Shown: positions 1 through 5,451, counted from the first letter of the stretch. The stretch: DNA of 12,318 nucleotides from an uncultured Prevotella sp. (GCA_900769055.1 CAAGFF010000153.1:1-12318); one strand, 5' to 3'. Translations and numbers: made by a program. Notes: a model not told the origin generated them from the sequence alone.

Positions 1-67
1 AAGAATAAAAGCTTGAGCGATATTTTTTTGACGTGTATATACTAGCATCGCGGATACGCTTACAATT

Positions 68-166
68 CATCTATCACATCTGTCACCCTTCTGTCACCCC
101 TTCTGTCACCAGTTAAGCAATTAATGTTCAATATGTTAACTGCCTTAGTGATAGATGTGACAGAAG
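68..166. repeat. Cluster of TCTRTCAC units in direct and inverted orientation
   Basis: Six copies of the octamer TCT[A/G]TCAC lie in this gap. Four are on the plus strand at 70-77, 79-86, 90-97 and 102-109, and two are inverted at 148-155 and 157-164. CATCTATCAC (68-77) is a perfect 10-bp inverted repeat of 148-157, and CTTCTGTCAC (88-97 and again 100-109) is a perfect inverted repeat of 157-166, so several hairpins compete. The block lies downstream of the permease stop. No gene with a start codon is visible in it, although one minus-strand frame is open from the permease end to a stop at 60-62. It may be a dispersed intergenic repeat or the decayed tail of a lost gene. Confidence 0.6.
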
Positions 167-170
167 AATT

Positions 171-193
171 TGAAAAACTCCCGCGCGCGTGAG
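171..193 (-). terminator. Possible terminator after the ars-type operon
   Basis: On the minus strand an imperfect GC-rich hairpin (178-193; CTC and CG pair with CG and GAG around an alternating CG core) is followed directly by a run of T (173-177). It lies about 30 nt past the permease stop, where an operon terminator would be expected. The stem has one mismatch and is short, so the call is tentative. Confidence 0.4.
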
Positions 194-221
194 AGATTTT
201 AATATGACCTGTTACTATACT

Positions 222-1190
222 TCATAACAGGGCATTGAACATATATCCCGACAAGATGATGAAGAGGGTGACGGTGGCGAAGAATATCGAGATGAGCCGC
301 CATGTCATAACCTTTTTCAGAAGAGTGGCTTCGGGAAGCGAAAGACCTACTACCGCCATCATGAAAGCAATAGCTGTGCCAAGGGGAATGCCCTTTGCCA
401 CGAACACCTCTACTACTGGGACAATGCCCGCAGCATTGGCATACATCGGCACGGCAAGGACAACACTCAGGGGGACTGCATACCAGTTGTTGCGCGACAT
501 ATACTGTTCGAAGAAGCCTTCGGGGATGAAACCATGCATGAAGGCTCCTATGCCAATGCCTATCAGTACATAGAGCAATACGCTACGTACTATTTGCCAC
601 GCATCGCGGACGATGGTGGGGAGACGCTGGAAGAAGGTGGTGTTGTCCTTTTCCCATTGCTCCGATTGCTGTTCCGACTCTGCCTGAACCTTCTTTACCC
701 AATCGCTCAGATAAGGCTCAAGGTGCATCCGCCCCAACACGATGCCGCCAATGCAACCAAGCAATATGCCGCTGAAGACATATATCACAGTTGCCTTCAC
801 ACCGAACGAACCGAGGAACATGGCTACCGCTACCTCGTTGACCAAGGGCGAGGTGATGAGGAATGCCAATGTCACTCCCAACGGTATGCCCCCTTTAACG
901 AAACCTATGAACAGCGGAATGGACGAGCAGGAACAGAAAGGAGTGATTGCCCCGAAGACCGATGCCAACAGATATTGAAGTCCGTAGAGGCGGTGGCTGA
1001 CGAGATAGTTCCTCAGTCGCTCGATGGGGAAATAAGCGTTGACAATGCCCATGATGCTGCTGATGAGGAATAGCAGAATCAGTATCTTGATGCTGTCATA
1101 GATGAAGAAGTTGACAGCACCGCCCAATGCGGTAGTGCCGTCCAATCCAATAATTGAATATACAAGCCAATCGGCAAAACTCTGAATCAT
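222..1190 (-). CDS. ArsP/UPF0718 (DUF318) family permease
   Basis: This is a 322-residue integral membrane protein with about eight hydrophobic segments and a charged cytosolic loop near residues 163-195. It belongs by inspection to the predicted permease family UPF0718/DUF318, which includes ArsP, an exporter of trivalent organoarsenicals in Campylobacter. The family hallmark CSCSS is at residues 86-90, followed by a conserved segment ending in Asn118-Glu119. The two halves carry a pseudo-repeat: GFVKGGIPLGVTLAF (about 96-110) resembles VFVAKGIPLGTAIAF in the second half, suggesting an inverted-repeat fold. It is the last gene of the minus-strand cluster, 114 bp after the redox-disulfide gene, so organoarsenical efflux is the likely role. 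The substrate is inferred from context; other thiol-reactive compounds or metals remain possible. Confidence 0.85.
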   Translation of the reverse strand: MIQSFADWLVYSIIGLDGTTALGGAVNFFIYDSIKILILLFLISSIMGIVNAYFPIERLRNYLVSHRLYGLQYLLASVFGAITPFCSCSSIPLFIGFVKGGIPLGVTLAFLITSPLVNEVAVAMFLGSFGVKATVIYVFSGILLGCIGGIVLGRMHLEPYLSDWVKKVQAESEQQSEQWEKDNTTFFQRLPTIVRDAWQIVRSVLLYVLIGIGIGAFMHGFIPEGFFEQYMSRNNWYAVPLSVVLAVPMYANAAGIVPVVEVFVAKGIPLGTAIAFMMAVVGLSLPEATLLKKVMTWRLISIFFATVTLFIILSGYMFNALL

Positions 1191-1210
1191 AATTACCTAT
1201 ATAATAAAAA

Positions 1211-1246
1211 GCCTCTCCCCCAACCCCTCCCCAAGAGGGAGGGGAG
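1211..1246 (+). repeat. 36-bp palindromic repeat, copy 1
   Basis: A C-rich 36-mer contains a perfect 8-bp hairpin, CCCCTCCC (1224-1231) with GGGAGGGG (1237-1244) around a CAAGA loop. It matches the copy at 1313-1348 (opposite strand) at 30 of 36 positions. It lies in the gap between the redox-disulfide gene and the permease gene. Elements of this appearance are, from memory, common between Bacteroidetes genes. Confidence 0.7.
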
Positions 1247-1304
1247 CAAGATAGCTTTTGAGGATGTGAAGCGAAATAAACTAATAGAATCTGAAGTTTT
1301 AAAC

Positions 1305-1724
1305 CTAATCATCTCCCCTCTCTATTGGAGAGGGGGCGGGGGTGAGGCTCTTTAATATCGCCTTCACCTCCGACTCCGAAGGCACTTTACCTTTCATCAC
1401 CACCTTGCCGTCAATGACGATAGCCGGTGTTGACATGATGTTGTAGCGCATGATTTCCTCGATCTCCTCCACTTTGGTTAGCTGCACATCCATCCCCAAC
1501 TCTTTCACTACATTCTCCACCACAGCGTATGTGCTCTTGCATTTGGCACATCCAGGGCCCAATACTTTTATTTCCTTTATGTCACGACCACTGCCGACAG
1601 CTGCGTCGGATGATTTCTTATCAGTCTCTTCTGTTGGAATGACGTATGCATCCTCACACGAACACTTGCAGGGCTTTGATGAGAAGAGGGAAGCCCAAAA
1701 ACCTTTCTTTTCTTTCTTTTCCAT
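1305..1724 (-). CDS. Small redox-active disulfide protein (TM0996/MTH895 type), ArsE-like
   Basis: This 139-residue protein has a thioredoxin/glutaredoxin-like domain at about residues 48-126. It shows the active-site motif CAKC (Cys59, Cys62) and the cis-proline region STPA (Pro100). There is no signal peptide, so it should be cytosolic. An N-terminal extension carries CKCSC (Cys19, 21, 23), a possible metal or arsenic ligand set. The start at 1724 is preferred over an upstream in-frame start at 1793 because it is preceded by an A-rich leader and gives a plausible N-terminus, while the extension would be read from repeat DNA. The C-terminal tail after about residue 126 is encoded by a dispersed palindromic repeat and is probably not part of the fold. 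Within the cluster it matches the ArsE position of arsEFG systems (from memory). Confidence 0.8.
   Translation of the reverse strand: MEKKEKKGFWASLFSSKPCKCSCEDAYVIPTEETDKKSSDAAVGSGRDIKEIKVLGPGCAKCKSTYAVVENVVKELGMDVQLTKVEEIEEIMRYNIMSTPAIVIDGKVVMKGKVPSESEVKAILKSLTPAPSPIERGDD
1313..1348 (-). repeat. 36-bp palindromic repeat, copy 2, inside a coding region
   Basis: This is the second copy of the C-rich palindromic element, on the minus strand, with a perfect 8-bp stem (1315-1322 with 1328-1335). It overlaps the 3' end of the redox-disulfide gene and encodes its last dozen residues (LTPAPSPIERGD). The inverted pair (1211-1246 and 1313-1348) could form a larger hairpin in the transcript and affect expression of the permease downstream. 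Confidence 0.7.
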
Positions 1725-1740
1725 ATTGTTAATTTTAAAA

Positions 1741-1831
1741 GTTGACAAGTTATTAGTTTGTCTGTCAAAGTGCCATTTTGAGCAAGAAGACAATCAACTT
1801 GTTTACTTGTCAACTCGTCCACTTGTCAACT
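1741..1831. repeat. ACTTGTCAAC direct and inverted repeats
   Basis: ACTTGTCAACT occurs at 1805-1815 and 1821-1831 (period 16), and its reverse complement GTTGACAAGT lies at 1741-1750, making a perfect 10-bp inverted repeat across a 54-nt loop. The block fills the 105-bp gap between the ArsG-like and ArsE-like genes and overlaps the stop codon of the former. It could be a partial transcription attenuator or a dispersed intergenic repeat. Confidence 0.55.
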
Positions 1832-2525
1832 ATAACAAATAATATATTCCTACGATAATAAACAGCACTGCCACCAAGCGGTTGAACCACTTCTGGAACA
1901 CCTGCATCTTATGATAGAAGCCTGCGATACTTGACATGCTGTAGGCAATTATCCAAGCCGCTATCACCACGGGCAATCCTGTTGCCAAAGCATATACGGC
2001 TGGCAAGGCGTAGCCTCCTACGGCTGATGCCGACATGGGAATGAGCATACCGAAATAGAACAGTCCGCTTGTGGGACAAAACGCCATGGCAAACAACATG
2101 CCAAGTAGCAGGCTGCCCCATGCACCACGCAACCGTTCGCCCTGCTCAGAAGCCTTGAAGCCGAAGCGCGACAAAGGCAATCTGTCGCCAAACAACATCA
2201 GTAAGCCCATAACTATCAGTACAGGACTAAGCAGCATCTCTCCCCAATGGCTAACCTCAGATTGCAAATCGAAAGTGTCGATACCTCTCCGCAGCATCCA
2301 GATGAGCAAGGCGCCAAGCAATGAGTATGCCACGATGCGTCCGAAGGTATAGAGAAGCCCGTAGATGAATGTGCGGTTCTTGTTCTCTATGTCCTTGCTG
2401 ATAAAACCGATGGCAGTGATGTTGGTGGCAAGCGGACAGGGGCTTACCGCCGTGAGCAGTCCCAGGATGAAAGCCGTCAGCACAGGCACGTCACTCCCCT
2501 CAAGCCATGTTTGCAGTATATCCAT
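1830..2525 (-). CDS. DsbD/CcdA-like membrane protein, ArsG-type efflux permease family
   Basis: A 231-residue integral membrane protein with about six transmembrane helices. Two signature motifs are visible: SPCPLATNI (Cys at about residue 30) and AFCPTSGLFYFG (Cys at about residue 150). The paired cysteines are those of the DsbD/CcdA transmembrane domain, where they form a redox-active disulfide that carries electrons across the membrane. From memory, NCBI names close Bacteroidales relatives as the ArsG family of aminobenzylarsenical efflux permeases. The ATG at 2525 follows the ArsF-like stop by only 9 nt, implying one transcript; a GTG one codon upstream is also possible. The gene ends inside a GTTGACAAG-type repeat. 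Whether it exports an arsenical, passes reducing power, or both, cannot be read from sequence. Confidence 0.8.
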   Translation of the reverse strand: MDILQTWLEGSDVPVLTAFILGLLTAVSPCPLATNITAIGFISKDIENKNRTFIYGLLYTFGRIVAYSLLGALLIWMLRRGIDTFDLQSEVSHWGEMLLSPVLIVMGLLMLFGDRLPLSRFGFKASEQGERLRGAWGSLLLGMLFAMAFCPTSGLFYFGMLIPMSASAVGGYALPAVYALATGLPVVIAAWIIAYSMSSIAGFYHKMQVFQKWFNRLVAVLFIIVGIYYLL

Positions 2526-2534
2526 CACAAAAAT

Positions 2535-2939
2535 CTATTTCATCATTGCCTTAATCTTTCCTTTCACACCCTTCTTGAACTCATCCGCTTGCTTGCGGGC
2601 ATTCTTGAAGGCAAACTGCGTCATGTCGTTGCGCTTCTCCTTGCCGTTCTTCCAACCGTTGACGTAGAGCGACGACCAGGTGACGCGATAGTCCTTGGCA
2701 ATCTTTGCGCCTTCGGGAGTTGAAATGTCAACAACCTTGAACACCACCTTGCCGTTCTTCTTCTCGTTGGCAAAGTCCTTTTCCACCACCTCACGTGCAT
2801 TCTTCTCTATTGCCATACACGTCACGCATCGCTGTTTCCCATGGAAGTACATCACCTCCACATGGTCTTTCACTTTGGTCTGAGCAAATGCCACCATGGC
2901 AAACAGGCTCATTACCACAAATAATAAGTTTCTTTTCAT
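2535..2939 (-). CDS. Secreted thioredoxin-fold CxxC protein, ArsF-like
   Basis: A 134-residue protein with a typical signal peptide (basic MKRN, hydrophobic core, cleavage near AFA-Q at residues 17-20), hence periplasmic. The mature part carries CVTC (Cys38, Cys41) after a first beta strand, and a later WSSLYVNGW segment typical of this family. From memory, such proteins are named in Bacteroidales as nitrophenyl nitroreductase subunit ArsF family. The start at 2939 is chosen because it gives the signal peptide; an in-frame start at 3029 would run upstream through the operator. It is the first gene after its own promoter/operator (2960-2996) and is tightly linked to the ArsG-like gene. No flavin-binding motif is visible, so a direct nitroreductase activity is unproven. 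Confidence 0.78.
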   Translation of the reverse strand: MKRNLLFVVMSLFAMVAFAQTKVKDHVEVMYFHGKQRCVTCMAIEKNAREVVEKDFANEKKNGKVVFKVVDISTPEGAKIAKDYRVTWSSLYVNGWKNGKEKRNDMTQFAFKNARKQADEFKKGVKGKIKAMMK

Positions 2940-2959
2940 AGATAGTATATTATAATTTG

Positions 2960-2996
2960 TAATTCGCAAAACAACGAACATCTTCGTTGGGCCAAA
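2960..2996 (-). promoter_or_regulatory. Promoter and putative ArsR operator before the ArsF-like gene
   Basis: The plus-strand box TTCGCAAAACAACGAACA (2963-2980) matches the box at the repressor promoter in 15 of 18 positions. On the minus strand the sequence between the half-sites reads TTGTTTTG (2967-2974), one mismatch from the TAnnTTTG -7 box, with a TTTG -33 element at 2993-2996 (spacing 18). A second, perfect 7-bp palindrome, CAACGAA (2972-2978) with TTCGTTG (2983-2989), overlaps it. The arrangement suggests a repressible internal promoter in the 163-bp gap after the regulator gene. Confidence 0.6.
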
Positions 2997-3102
2997 TGAA
3001 CAATGATGTGCTTGTACAATCATTGCCATGGCGAGAAAAGGTAGACGAAGTCAATATGTAATTTGTAAATAAAGGAACACTCTTCCTGAAGCCCTTTGTG
3101 TT

Positions 3103-3426
3103 TTAGCAACAGCCTTCTTTTTTACACGAGCATTGTCCGAAGAAACCGCCAAACAGCTCCTTGGCAAGTTGCCAGTTGTCGCGGTTGATGCAGTACTTCA
3201 CCTTAGGAACTTCCACTTCTCCCTGTATCAGCCCTGCTTCTTTCAGCTCTTTCAGATGCTGTGAGACGGTTGCCTTTGCTATGGGCAATTCCTCATGTAT
3301 GTCACCGAAATAACAGGTGTCCTGCTTTGCGAGGAACTGAAGGATAGCTATGCGTGCCGGATGTCCCATTGCCTTGGCAAATCTCGCCAATTGTTCCTGC
3401 CTTATACTGTAATCCTTGTTTGCCAT
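3103..3426 (-). CDS. ArsR-family winged-helix repressor with cysteine-rich tail
   Basis: A 107-residue ArsR/SmtB-type regulator. The winged-helix core spans about residues 10-90 and contains the recognition helix segment AKATVSQHLKELKEAGLI and a wing around 68-80. Six cysteines are visible: Cys38 at the start of the helix before the recognition helix, Cys79 in the wing, and a tail CSC...CC (Cys99, 101, 106, 107). The classic ELCVCDL metal motif is absent, so the inducer probably binds the tail cysteines, perhaps with Cys38. The ATG at 3426 is preferred over an in-frame codon at 3486, because the latter lies upstream of the promoter. It heads the minus-strand cluster and is predicted to repress its own promoter and the one at 2960-2996. 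A trivalent arsenical inducer is inferred from context. Confidence 0.9.
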   Translation of the reverse strand: MANKDYSIRQEQLARFAKAMGHPARIAILQFLAKQDTCYFGDIHEELPIAKATVSQHLKELKEAGLIQGEVEVPKVKYCINRDNWQLAKELFGGFFGQCSCKKEGCC

Positions 3427-3436
3427 ATCTCGAATT

Positions 3437-3475
3437 TTGTTCGCAAAGTTACGAACAATATGGCAATGCACCAAA
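3437..3475 (-). promoter_or_regulatory. Repressor gene promoter embedded in a palindromic operator
   Basis: On the minus strand a -33 TTTG (3472-3475) and a -7 box TAACTTTG (3444-3451) are separated by 20 nt, the Bacteroidetes spacing. The -7 box is exactly the 8-nt spacer between the two perfect arms of an inverted repeat, TTGTTCG and CGAACAA (3437-3443 and 3452-3458). Repressor bound here would cover the -7 element and the start of transcription, leaving a leader of only about a dozen bases before the ATG at 3426. Confidence 0.75.
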
Positions 3476-3571
3476 TTTTTCCCCATTTTTTTGAGTCTGG
3501 GACAAATTTTTTAGAACCCACCTGATATTGTGTAGCTACTCTCTCACACTTTGTTTATGCAGAATAAGTAC

Positions 3572-3901
3572 TCAATGGCGATTTAGTTTCCAGAGTATAA
3601 ATTCATTCACAAACATAAACAGCCAGACATTCAATAAGTTTGATTGGTAAATATAGCTCACCACCATTCCAAAGATAAAAATGGAAAAATAGATTAATCT
3701 GACATGTCCTGGATAACCTATAATATCCTTTATCTTCGTTGTAGGATGAATACAAATTAATAATACTATAGCAATAGCTGTTAAGAACAAGAATGACACG
3801 CAACACAAATAAACGTCAAATGAACCTAATATCGGTTCAAAACAAAATAACAGTAATGCCAACTGCCATACGCCGTGACGTACCAATGAACTCCTTTTCA
3901 T
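3572..3901 (-). CDS. Hypothetical small membrane protein
   Basis: A 109-residue open frame in AT-rich DNA. The product would be very hydrophobic, with about four membrane segments (near residues 11-30, 31-51, 67-84 and 88-105), a basic N-terminus (MKRSS) and a short central loop with several lysines. I do not recognise a family and see no catalytic motif. The ATG at 3901 has an AT-rich leader, but no clear -7 box or terminator was found nearby. It lies upstream of the repressor gene on the same strand, though the repressor has its own promoter. It may be a real lineage-specific gene, possibly acquired, or a chance frame in low-complexity DNA. Confidence 0.45.
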   Translation of the reverse strand: MKRSSLVRHGVWQLALLLFCFEPILGSFDVYLCCVSFLFLTAIAIVLLICIHPTTKIKDIIGYPGHVRLIYFSIFIFGMVVSYIYQSNLLNVWLFMFVNEFILWKLNRH

Positions 3902-4282
3902 ACTATATTGAGATTTGTGTATCTGATGTCCATAAACAAAAATGCCCCACAGGCTACGCTGTTCTTATGTGAAGCGGGCGAGATCTGTCGATACAAAGAT
4001 AGGCATTTTGTCTCAAAAGACCAAACAGTCGAAAGAACAACCAGTCTTATTTCTCCGGAATTTAATATTTTGTCAGAAATTGCACGATTAATTGTAACTA
4101 CTCTTGTTTGAGAATAATAAGCATCACAAAATCAGTCCACGACTCAAAATGAAATGCATCTTCTCAAAATATGAGTTGTTGTTATCATGTCGCTAATGAC
4201 TGATTTGGGGCAAATTCAGTCGCATTTGTCCGTACCGCAAAAAAAATAATCCCCACGATGTCGTTATTTAGAATTTAATTTG
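3902..4282. other. AT-rich intergenic region without a convincing gene
   Basis: This 380-bp stretch is AT-rich compared with the flanking genes. It contains one short plus-strand open frame (ATG at 3926 to 4111) without promoter, leader or recognisable product, and scattered stops in other frames. No repeat, tRNA or strong hairpin was seen. Together with the hypothetical membrane gene it forms a compositionally distinct strip between the ars-type cluster and corA. Confidence 0.5.
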
Positions 4283-4290
4283 TATTTTTG
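4283..4290 (+). promoter_or_regulatory. corA promoter -7 box
   Basis: TATTTTTG followed by CA fits the Bacteroidetes -7 consensus TAnnTTTG. No good TTTG is found about 20 nt upstream, so the -33 element is weak. Transcription would start near 4296, giving a corA leader of about 135 nt. Confidence 0.6.
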
Positions 4291-4318
4291 CAGTCGAAAA
4301 CAACAATTCTAAAGAAAT

Positions 4319-4357
4319 ATGGACGATTATCACGCGGAAAACAAGAACATTGTTTGA
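4319..4357 (+). CDS. Putative 12-codon leader peptide upstream of corA
   Basis: An ATG preceded by an A-rich stretch (AAAGAAAT) opens a frame of 12 codons, MDDYHAENKNIV, closed by TGA at 4355-4357. The stop codon directly abuts the first strand of the alternative stems at 4358-4426. It lies within the inferred corA transcript. Two aspartates directly after Met and a later Glu make it acidic at the start, a property known from leader peptides such as MgtL in which translation falters at low Mg2+. It is too short to judge by codon use; its position relative to the RNA structure is the main argument. Confidence 0.45.
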   Translation: MDDYHAENKNIV

Positions 4358-4426
4358 CGGAGATAAGCCCTGACTAAGCAGGCTAATCTTCGCCAGTGAA
4401 CTAATTTTTAAACAACGAGGATTAGC
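4358..4426 (+). promoter_or_regulatory. Leader with two mutually exclusive stems controlling the corA start
   Basis: A central strand Q (4381-4392, GGCTAATCTTCG) can pair upstream with P (4358-4369, CGGAGATAAGCC): 12 positions with one A-A mismatch and one G-U. It can instead pair downstream with R (4416-4426, CGAGGATTAGC): 11 continuous pairs with one G-U. R holds the only purine-rich ribosome-binding candidate (GAGGA) and ends 3 nt before the corA ATG, so the Q:R stem should block initiation and the P:Q stem should free it. The structures share Q and cannot coexist. No known riboswitch class was recognised. Confidence 0.65.
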
Positions 4427-4429
4427 ACA

Positions 4430-5356
4430 ATGAAAACTTACTGGAACATCGAGAACACCCTGAAGGCCATTCCCGAATGGCAGCCCAACTGCTGGATACA
4501 AGTTACATGCCCCACAGAGGAGGATCAACAGTATCTGGAAGAACGTTTCAACATTCCCGACTATTTCCTTTCGGACATCAGCGATACCGATGAGCGTGCC
4601 CGCTATGAGTATGATGATGGTTGGATGCTCATCATCCTCCGTATACCATACGTCAAGGAAGTACGCTCACGCACGCCATATACCACGGTTCCGTTGGGTA
4701 TCATCCACAAACGCGACGTCACCATTACGGTCTGCTATTACGAGACCAACATGATGATAGACTTTGTCAGCTACCAGCAGAAGAGGGGACAGGGGTTCAC
4801 CGATTATGTCGACATGATTTTCAGGCTGTTCCTCTCCAGTTCCGTCTGGTATCTGAAAAGGCTTAAGCAGATAAGCGCGCTCATAGAGAAGGCAAAGCAC
4901 AATCTCGACCATGAGGTGAACAACGAGAGCCTCATAGGACTGAGCCGCCTGCAGGACTCGCTGACATATTTCGTCACATCCATCAGGGGCAACGAGAACC
5001 TGCTGGCAAAGCTGAAGTTCAAGCTTCAGGTCGATGAGCTTGATGCCGACCTTATAGAGGACGTGAACATCGAGATGACACAGGCCCGGGAGACTACCAA
5101 CATCTACTCCAACATCCTGGAGTCGACGATGGACACCTATTCGAGCATCATCAACAACAACATGAATACCGTGATGCGTACCCTCACTGCCGTGACTATC
5201 ATCATGATGTTCCCGACGCTCATAGCCTCGCTCTTCGGCATGAACCTTATGAACGGCATGGAAACCAATCCCTTCGGTTTTGCCATTGCCATCATCATCT
5301 CGTTCTTCGTAAGTGGACTTTCATGGGGCATTTTGCGGCACAAAAGGCTCATTTAA
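4430..5356 (+). CDS. corA: CorA family divalent cation (Mg2+/Co2+) transporter
   Basis: A 308-residue inner-membrane channel-type transporter, close to the usual CorA length. The N-terminal cytosolic alpha/beta domain (about 1-130) leads into long helices (about 135-250), the first membrane helix (about 251-271) with the family signature GMN at residues 270-272, a short external loop (NGMETN) and the second membrane helix (about 282-302), ending in a basic tail (RHKRLI). Such proteins form pentamers that admit Mg2+ and related cations. The loop after GMN lacks the classical MPEL sequence but keeps an acidic residue. The ATG at 4430 follows directly after a stem that can cover its ribosome-binding region. 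It appears to be monocistronic; the next gene has its own promoter. Confidence 0.92.
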   Translation: MKTYWNIENTLKAIPEWQPNCWIQVTCPTEEDQQYLEERFNIPDYFLSDISDTDERARYEYDDGWMLIILRIPYVKEVRSRTPYTTVPLGIIHKRDVTITVCYYETNMMIDFVSYQQKRGQGFTDYVDMIFRLFLSSSVWYLKRLKQISALIEKAKHNLDHEVNNESLIGLSRLQDSLTYFVTSIRGNENLLAKLKFKLQVDELDADLIEDVNIEMTQARETTNIYSNILESTMDTYSSIINNNMNTVMRTLTAVTIIMMFPTLIASLFGMNLMNGMETNPFGFAIAIIISFFVSGLSWGILRHKRLI

Positions 5357-5371
5357 GGTGACTTGCAAATA

Positions 5372-5396
5372 AAAATCTGCAAAAAAACAAGATTTT
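5372..5396 (+). terminator. Weak AT-rich hairpin after corA
   Basis: AAAATCT (5372-5378) pairs with AGATTTT (5390-5396) about 15 nt after the corA stop, around an A-rich loop. A T-rich stretch follows only at 5412-5421. The stem is weak, so this is a poor terminator candidate, but no better one is seen before the next promoter. Confidence 0.25.
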
Positions 5397-5429
5397 ATTA
5401 GGAATTTACACTTTTTTTATTTAAGTTTG
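5397..5429 (+). promoter_or_regulatory. Promoter of the DUF349 gene
   Basis: A perfect -7 box TAAGTTTG (5422-5429) follows TTAG (5397-5400, one mismatch from TTTG) after 21 nt. Transcription would start near 5436, leaving a leader of nearly 80 nt. Confidence 0.6.
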
Positions 5430-5451
5430 CACGATGTAAACAGAAAATTGG

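Noticed and set aside
60..166. CRISPR-like array
   Set aside because: Units are 8-10 bp, unevenly spaced, in both orientations, with no spacers of uniform length and no cas genes.
234..1073. Plus-strand frames up to 179 codons opposite the permease
   Set aside because: The minus frame has clear membrane helices and family motifs; the plus frames are its shadows.
3908..4111. Plus-strand frame of 67 codons from TTG (61 from ATG at 3926)
   Set aside because: No promoter box, no leader signal and no recognisable product in AT-rich DNA; too weak to list as a gene.
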